Translations under genes and position numbers: made by a program | Notes under the pieces: generated by a model | What the model saw: the letters and a program-made list of their open reading frames with translations, nothing else | Databases searched by the model: none | Told to the model about the DNA's origin: nothing | From: Psychrobacter celer | GTDB lineage: Bacteria > Pseudomonadota > Gammaproteobacteria > Pseudomonadales > Moraxellaceae | Reading direction: 5' to 3' | Assembly (NCBI RefSeq): GCF_016107555.1 | Contig: NZ_JABASU010000019.1 | Location: 1-60,501 of the forward strand | DNA: 60,501 bases | In this document: piece by piece, positions 56,383-60,501 of the stretch | Layout of the letters: every line of letters begins with the position of its first letter | Numbering within the stretch: position 1 is the stretch's first letter

Positions 56383-57048
56383 TTAAACCAAGCGACCTTT
56401 AACCAGTTGCTGTATGACCTCGATTACTTTGGGCAATTGTGTTTTAAAATCACTAAAGCGATGATCGCCGCCTTTTTGCATATTGACCGTCGCTCCTTGC
56501 TCCCTATAGAAGTTGGCAGAAAGACTGCTATTAAGTAATTCATCACCCTCTTTGATTAGCGCGACTACTTTTTTAGGATAGTTAAGGCTCGATAGCTGAT
56601 GGCACGCAAACCACCTTAAATCAGCATTTGTGATGCGCCAACCACCCAAAGTGGTGTATAGCACCTCAGACGCCTCGTCGTTCGCACTCTCATCCTTCGC
56701 ACTCTCATCCTCAGTCTCAGTGCTATGCTTAAATCGCTGCAGTGTCTGATGCGGCTGTATACTAGGGTTTAATAAAAGCGCCGGACAGCCGGTATGGTTA
56801 CTGAGCAACGTAGCAAAATACCCGCCTAATGAGCTACCGACCAAGACCGTATTTTGATCGTGAGAATTTTTGCTCGCCACACTATCGATTAACGACAGCA
56901 TCTGGTCAAACACTTGATCTGGCGTCTTATTTAGATCGGGGCGTAACACCTTGATATCGGGATCATACTGGCGGCAATACTCCTCTAATAGCGAGCCTTT
57001 TATAGAATTGGCATCACTGTCTAAGCCATGGATATAAATAATATTCAC
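56383..57048 (-). CDS. yqiA: YqiA-type alpha/beta-hydrolase esterase
   Basis: 221 residues. YIHGLDSDANSIKG near the start (HG), nucleophile elbow VGSSLGGYFATLL (GxSxG), Asp in LIKEGDELL and His in GGDHRF complete the triad. The family is UPF0227/YqiA-YcfP esterases; the conserved block NPSIQPHQTL supports it. Residues 110-130 hold an acidic insert (ESAKDESANDEASE) encoded by a tandem 15-bp repeat. GTG start. Neighbour of parE as in E. coli. Confidence 0.85.
   Translation of the reverse strand: MNIIYIHGLDSDANSIKGSLLEEYCRQYDPDIKVLRPDLNKTPDQVFDQMLSLIDSVASKNSHDQNTVLVGSSLGGYFATLLSNHTGCPALLLNPSIQPHQTLQRFKHSTETEDESAKDESANDEASEVLYTTLGGWRITNADLRWFACHQLSSLNYPKKVVALIKEGDELLNSSLSANFYREQGATVNMQKGGDHRFSDFKTQLPKVIEVIQQLVKGRLV
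56690..56719. repeat. 15-bp tandem repeat inside yqiA
   Basis: TCGCACTCTCATCCT occurs twice in tandem in the coding region and adds the ESAKDESAND stretch; 15 bp keeps the frame, so copy number can vary without breaking the gene. Confidence 0.7.
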
Positions 57049-57178
57049 GTATCATCTCACTTATTGGTTTTGTTAAGATGGTTTTATCTCGATAATAAAA
57101 ATCCAGCATAGCACTGCCGCAAGCAAAACAATAACACTAAAACGGCACACTATTATTCAGTATTTGCGCCATAATAAC

Positions 57179-57192
57179 AGTATCGACTATAC
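57179..57192. repeat. Possible solo end of the MITE-like repeat
   Basis: AGTATCGACTATAC resembles the right terminal sequence of the 137-bp repeats (GTGTATCGACTATA). Only the end is present, so it may be chance or a remnant. Confidence 0.3.
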
Positions 57193-57237
57193 GACGATAT
57201 AAGTAAAAGGACTAACGACAATAGCAATGGAGCTGCC

Positions 57238-57498
57238 ATGAGTCAGCAGTTTGAACTGTTCGAGATTGCCAATCCCTGTATTGGTGTCTGTCAAAGCAAT
57301 AAAAAAGGCTATTGCTTTGGCTGTCTGCGTAGTCGTACAGAGCGTCAGCTATGGCATGATATGACAACAGAACAGCACCGTGAAGTATTACGACTGGTCA
57401 ATGGGCGCAGACAGCGTATCGAGCAGATGCGCCAGCGCAAAAACGAGCAGCTAGGATTTGATTTTAATGAAGCGGCTGAGACAGGAGAGTTGTTTTAA
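57238..57498 (+). CDS. DUF1289 domain-containing protein
   Basis: 86 residues. Cysteine pattern NPCIGVCQSNKKGYCFGCLRSRTERQLW is the DUF1289 signature (four Cys, probably binding an iron-sulfur or zinc centre). Followed by a helical segment rich in Arg and Gln. TGGAG seven bases before the ATG. Divergent from yqiA. Function unknown. Confidence 0.85.
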   Translation: MSQQFELFEIANPCIGVCQSNKKGYCFGCLRSRTERQLWHDMTTEQHREVLRLVNGRRQRIEQMRQRKNEQLGFDFNEAAETGELF

Positions 57499-57630
57499 TT
57501 AGCTCAAAACAATTAAGTAATTTTTTACAATAGTTTTGATAATTATAGAAAAACTACATAGTAGCTATTGAAATATATATCTATATCCTCAAATATATAC
57601 GAGTAGCCGTTAAAAATGTAGGAGAGCACA

Positions 57631-58524
57631 ATGGATAACAGCCCAACAAATAGCGTAAAAGACACCGTTACCCAATCGCGTCAAATCGAGCAGCTTTTTG
57701 CTGGGGTCGATACCCAAGACGGCGCTGGTGTTAAACTCACTCGCGTACTGACGCAGCAGCTGCAACAGCGCCTTGATCCGTATTTAATGCTAGATAACTT
57801 TAAAAGTGACAATCCAGACGACTATGTCGCAGGGTTCCCCAATCACCCGCATCGCGGCTTTGAAACCATTACTTATATGATTACGGGGCGTATGCGTCAT
57901 CGTGATAGCGCGGGTAACGAAGGGTTATTACAAAACGGCGGCGTGCAGTGGATGACAGCGGCGAGCGGTGTTATTCATTCAGAGCTACCGGAACAAGAAG
58001 ACGGCGCGATGGAAGGCTTCCAGCTGTGGCTTAATCTACCTGCCAAAGATAAAATGAATGACCCTTGGTATAAAGACTTTCAAAGTGAGGACTTGCCTAA
58101 ATATACAACTGAAGATGGCGTAGACGTTACGGTAATCGCAGGTAGATCGCATGGCGTAGAAGGTGCAGTCACCCGCGACATTACTGAGCCGACGTATTTG
58201 GATATTCATCTACCCGCAGGAACGAGCTTTAGCCAAGCCATTCCAGCCGATCACAATGCGTTTGCCTTTGTGTATCGTGGTACGGTAGATATCGAAGGCG
58301 AAACCGTACCGACTAAGAACATGGCTATCTTAAAAAATGATAAAGATGCCGATGGTGTTACAATCACAGCCGATAGTGAAGAAGACACCAAAGTGATCTT
58401 AATCACGGGTCGCCCACTACGCGAGCCGATTGTACAATACGGTCCGTTTGTCATGAACAGTCAGCAAGAAATTATGCAAGCGGTCACTGATTTCCAAAGT
58501 GGTAAATTTGGTGAAGGGGCTTAG
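57631..58524 (+). CDS. Pirin-family protein
   Basis: 297 residues, bicupin. The pirin motif FPNHPHRGFETITYMI gives the conserved metal-binding His-Pro-His of the N-terminal cupin. GNEGLLQNGGVQWMTAASGVIHSE then completes the site (His, Glu). Bacterial pirins of this type (YhhW-like) can oxidise quercetin in vitro; the physiological role is unclear. RBS AGGAGA. Followed by a terminator. Confidence 0.93.
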   Translation: MDNSPTNSVKDTVTQSRQIEQLFAGVDTQDGAGVKLTRVLTQQLQQRLDPYLMLDNFKSDNPDDYVAGFPNHPHRGFETITYMITGRMRHRDSAGNEGLLQNGGVQWMTAASGVIHSELPEQEDGAMEGFQLWLNLPAKDKMNDPWYKDFQSEDLPKYTTEDGVDVTVIAGRSHGVEGAVTRDITEPTYLDIHLPAGTSFSQAIPADHNAFAFVYRGTVDIEGETVPTKNMAILKNDKDADGVTITADSEEDTKVILITGRPLREPIVQYGPFVMNSQQEIMQAVTDFQSGKFGEGA

Positions 58525-58561
58525 TAGTTAGGCTAGTTTATTAGATACTTTACTGGATGTT

Positions 58562-58597
58562 AAAGCCCATATTAGTTTCCTAATATGGGCTTTTTTA
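58562..58597 (+). terminator. Terminator of the pirin gene
   Basis: Perfect 14-bp stem aaagcccatattag (58562-58575) and ctaatatgggcttt (58580-58593), then T residues. Confidence 0.88.
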
Positions 58598-58643
58598 TGG
58601 GAGAATTTTTATAGCTTATGTGCACCTTTTAAAGCCCAAACTA

Positions 58644-58961
58644 CTACATGCTTCTTTCTAACTGAGGCTGACGACCCAATTCAAAGTTAGGACATATAAA
58701 GAAAACAAATTTTAATCTAGCTTCAGTTTCTAGTACTTTGTCTATATCTTTTCTAAGCTTTTGATTATTAGTGGGGGTTACCGATGCAAACACCTCAGCA
58801 GCTAGTTCACCACATTCAGATTCAATATCAGATCCTGGCGCAGTTCCAAGGTTAAGACGAAATGGAGCTAGCTCAGAATATTCAGTAAATAGAACTTCCA
58901 ACGCATAAAAAGAAGCTAAATAAGTAAAAGATTGGGAGTTTCCCAAACTTTGTGTAACTGC
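58644..58961 (-). pseudogene. Fragment downstream of the ATPase; no credible start
   Basis: The frame is open from after a TAA at 58964-58962 (minus strand) to the stop at 58644. The only start is a TTG at 58946, without a ribosome site. About 100 residues beginning GNSQSFTYLASFYALEVLF; it contains SECGELAAEVFASVTPTNN and ends FFICPNFELGRQPQLERSM. Composition is AT-rich like the ATPase before it. The frame differs from that of the ATPase. It is probably the 3' part of the same degraded gene or of a second gene. Family not recognised. Confidence 0.35.
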
Positions 58962-58969
58962 TTATAATT

Positions 58970-59806
58970 TTATCTCGAAAAATTTTTTTGCACTACTTGT
59001 TCAGCAGAAGGATCTTTGTAGAGCATAATTTTTATACACATTAAATATCTTGGATCTTTTACGGTATATGTATTAGCCTTACCATTTTTTGCAATTAAAG
59101 GACTACATCCACTAGACAAATCTGAAAGTATCGAACCTATGCCCATATTAGTAGCAGGAACTGTAGTTGGAAACTCTTTACGAATAAGTGTGTCAATGTC
59201 AGATGATTCGAATTGATGGACATTAATCTTAGCAAGGCAATAGATTACCTGATTTCTCCTAGCAACTGTAGTAGTCCTACTATTTAAATGGCTTTCTACG
59301 GCCTGATAACACTGCCTTAAACCTTGCATAAGCCATTGATGATCAGCACAATCAAGAAGAGAAACATCATAATACCAAGCATTGTCTTCAATTTCATATG
59401 CTAGTGCTTCACAGTACTCATGAACACGTTGAGCAATACCTAAAGACACATTATGAACATGACTTGAAATATGAGTCATATTGCTTTCAGTAACATCTAT
59501 TTGAAGCTGATTAAAACCTTTTCTAACTATTTCCCTTACTTGTGCAGAATCAAGGCTATCTACTTTCTGTATTTCTGTTATTCTATTTGCTACAGACTCC
59601 ACATTTTTAGTTTGACTAAAATACTTTAGAACTCCGTTGGGAATTCCTACAATCAAAAAATTTATATTGCACGCAGAATATCGAGTATCATCTAACAAAA
59701 TTACAATATCAGCTAATTCATTCATCAAAGTAGAAGACGCAAAAATAGACTCTAAGTTATCAAGAACAATTATTTTTTTACTTGTTTTTACTTGAATCAG
59801 ATTCAT
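58970..59806 (-). CDS. C-terminal part of the split P-loop ATPase (Walker B)
   Basis: 278 codons from an internal ATG inside the first frame. KKIIVLDNLESIFASST carries the Walker B Asp; INFLIVGIPNGVLKYFSQ could contain the sensor-type Asn-like turn. The C-terminal half is a helical domain (SSHVHNVSLGIAQRVHEYCEAL) ending in a small winged-helix-like segment (GKANTYTVKDPRYLMCIKIML). Could be translated independently if the split is genuine. Confidence 0.45.
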   Translation of the reverse strand: MNLIQVKTSKKIIVLDNLESIFASSTLMNELADIVILLDDTRYSACNINFLIVGIPNGVLKYFSQTKNVESVANRITEIQKVDSLDSAQVREIVRKGFNQLQIDVTESNMTHISSHVHNVSLGIAQRVHEYCEALAYEIEDNAWYYDVSLLDCADHQWLMQGLRQCYQAVESHLNSRTTTVARRNQVIYCLAKINVHQFESSDIDTLIRKEFPTTVPATNMGIGSILSDLSSGCSPLIAKNGKANTYTVKDPRYLMCIKIMLYKDPSAEQVVQKNFSR

Positions 59807-60224
59807 TAAAGATTTTAAATGCTTTTAGTAAAGGCTCATCATCTTCTATTTCATAATTTGAAGTGTGTTTTAAACCACCTTTTGCAACATAAGCATTAAC
59901 TTCTGCTGCTTTTTCTTCACTATAGCCAAGCTTGTTTATAGTTCCAGGGCTAACAATAGCTTTACATATTTCTTTGGTAATTGATCCATTCCGTGATGCA
60001 TTCGCACAGTTCGCAATAACGTAGTTAAAGTTTTCTACTTCAAGAACTTTTTTATAAAGCCAAGATTTTCCATTTCCACTTTCACCAAATATCAAAGTAT
60101 GAGAGTCTCTCTTTAAGGCTCTAGACAAACTTTTTTCATGTACAGGCCTTTCAACATACATCTCAGCATTTACATCACTTTTTCTAGGAGTAAAAACCTC
60201 ATTTACTGCTTTTCTGTTATACAT
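59778..60224 (-). CDS. N-terminal part of the split P-loop ATPase (Walker A)
   Basis: 148 codons. Sequence before Walker A (FTPRKSDVNAEMYVERPVHEKSLSRALKRDSHTLI) resembles ATPases that begin with a short region and then an RPxxExxLxxAL-type helix. That motif occurs in many AAA/STAND ATPases, including some defence-associated ones. No signal or membrane segment. Start at ATG 60224 rather than the 60269 ATG because only the former has a good Shine-Dalgarno sequence. Confidence 0.5.
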   Translation of the reverse strand: MYNRKAVNEVFTPRKSDVNAEMYVERPVHEKSLSRALKRDSHTLIFGESGNGKSWLYKKVLEVENFNYVIANCANASRNGSITKEICKAIVSPGTINKLGYSEEKAAEVNAYVAKGGLKHTSNYEIEDDEPLLKAFKIFNESDSSKNK

Positions 60225-60403
60225 TGGCGTCCTTTCAAAATATTGATTCTTGTTAGCAATTAAAAACATATTCTATTTAGAATGTTAGACTAATATTAGA
60301 AATCAACAATATAGCAATAATTACTATAAAGTGCACTGCTTAAAACTTATAAACAATATAATTAATGAAAAGTGCTAAATGTTTATTCAAACACCCACAA
60401 AAA

Positions 60404-60437
60404 AAAGCCCCCTTAACTTAATTGTTAAGGGGGCTTT
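60404..60437 (-). terminator. Terminator of the rRNA operon
   Basis: Perfect 14-bp stem aaagcccccttaac (60404-60417) and gttaagggggcttt (60424-60437). On the minus strand the hairpin is followed by a T run, just 11 bp after the 5S gene end. Confidence 0.9.
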
Positions 60438-60447
60438 AGGAATAGAG

Positions 60448-60501
60448 AGCTGACGATGACCTACTCTCACATGGCCGGAGCCACACTACCATTGGCGCAA
60501 C
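60448..60501 (-). rRNA. rrf: 5S rRNA, 3' part (truncated by window)
   Basis: Reverse complement contains the conserved 5S end CCATGTGAGAGTAGGTCATC and GTCAGCT. The gene starts beyond the window edge. It implies that a complete rRNA operon (16S-23S-5S) extends to the right on the minus strand. Confidence 0.9.

Larger units (their letters stand above)
58970..60224 (-). pseudogene. P-loop (AAA/STAND-like) ATPase, split by a probable single-base frameshift
   Basis: Part 1 (60224-59778, ATG 60224 with AAAGGA before it; 148 residues) has the Walker A motif FGESGNGKSW at about residues 46-55. Part 2 (59806-58970, 278 residues) begins with the Walker B-like KKIIVLDNLES. The two overlap by 29 bp, and part 2 is one base ahead of part 1. 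Removing one T from the T5 run at 59785-59789 (an A5 run on the coding strand) joins them into about 417 codons with Walker A and B in the right order. Alternatively this is a two-gene overlapping arrangement, with a split ATPase. Part 2 has further helix-rich sequence with a conserved GIAQRVHEYCE block. Base composition is lower in G+C than the rest of the window, so it is likely acquired. Confidence 0.6.

Noticed and set aside
59771..59790. Programmed -1 frameshift in the ATPase gene
   Set aside because: The second frame is one base ahead (+1), not behind, and no X-XXY-YYZ slippery heptamer is in phase, so a -1 site does not explain the split.
1..60501. CRISPR array
   Set aside because: No set of regularly spaced short direct repeats with unique spacers was seen; the repeats found are MITE-like copies at irregular, distant positions.

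Overview
The window looks like chromosomal DNA of a Psychrobacter-type member of the Moraxellaceae (Gammaproteobacteria). This rests on protein sequence character and gene sets: an rsmH-ftsL-ftsI-murE-murF-mraY group detached from the rest of the division cluster, a folate-independent methionine synthase with its DUF1852 partner, homoserine kinase of the APH-fold type, and an argA fused to a GNAT domain. No database search was possible, so the genus is an inference.

Layout. 1-1.3 kb: the right part of an IS3-family element that has landed inside an unknown gene. 1.3-3.2 kb: two small exported proteins sharing an unusual duplicated promoter element, and orphan TetR/NemR-like operators. 3.2-5 kb: a DUF218 membrane protein and rlmA. 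5.1-13.7 kb (minus strand): peptidoglycan and division operon rsmH, ftsL, ftsI, murE, murF, mraY. 13.9-16 kb: gltX followed by tRNA-Ala(GGC) and tRNA-Glu(UUC). 16.2-25.4 kb: LysE-type exporter, acnA, DUF3025, YdjM-like and YchJ-like proteins, a class II amidotransferase, a DUF2007-like protein and thrB. 25.6-33.6 kb (plus strand): hisF, then ribH-nusB-thiL-pgpA, glmU and glmS. 33.8-42.2 kb (minus strand): a probable sulfur/methionine operon (mesX, mesD, flavin reductase, TauE-type permease) preceded by a MetR-like palindrome, and an RND efflux pump with its adaptor. 42.4-58.5 kb: recG, an exported protein, argA, an FKBP lipoprotein, a CmpX-like channel, an unrecognised 489-residue protein, an SDR, an acyltransferase, parE with yqiA, DUF1289 and pirin. 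58.6-60.3 kb: an AT-rich, apparently frameshifted P-loop ATPase locus that looks acquired. 60.4-60.5 kb: terminator and 3' end of a 5S rRNA gene on the minus strand, so an rRNA operon continues beyond the window.

Most of the window is housekeeping: cell wall precursor synthesis (murE, murF, mraY, glmU, glmS), division (ftsI, ftsL), translation (gltX, tRNAs, rsmH, rlmA), cofactors (ribH, thiL), amino acids (argA, hisF, thrB, mesD) and DNA topology and repair (parE, recG). Accessory signals are a 137-bp palindromic MITE-like repeat in four full copies and at least one decayed copy, the IS3 element, and the ATPase locus beside the rRNA operon.

The observations most worth following are: the broken ATPase locus (58.6-60.2 kb); the mesX-mesD-flavin reductase-TauE operon with a MetR-like site; the twin response-regulator-like promoters before two unrelated small secreted proteins; and the MITE family, one copy of which supplies a stop codon.
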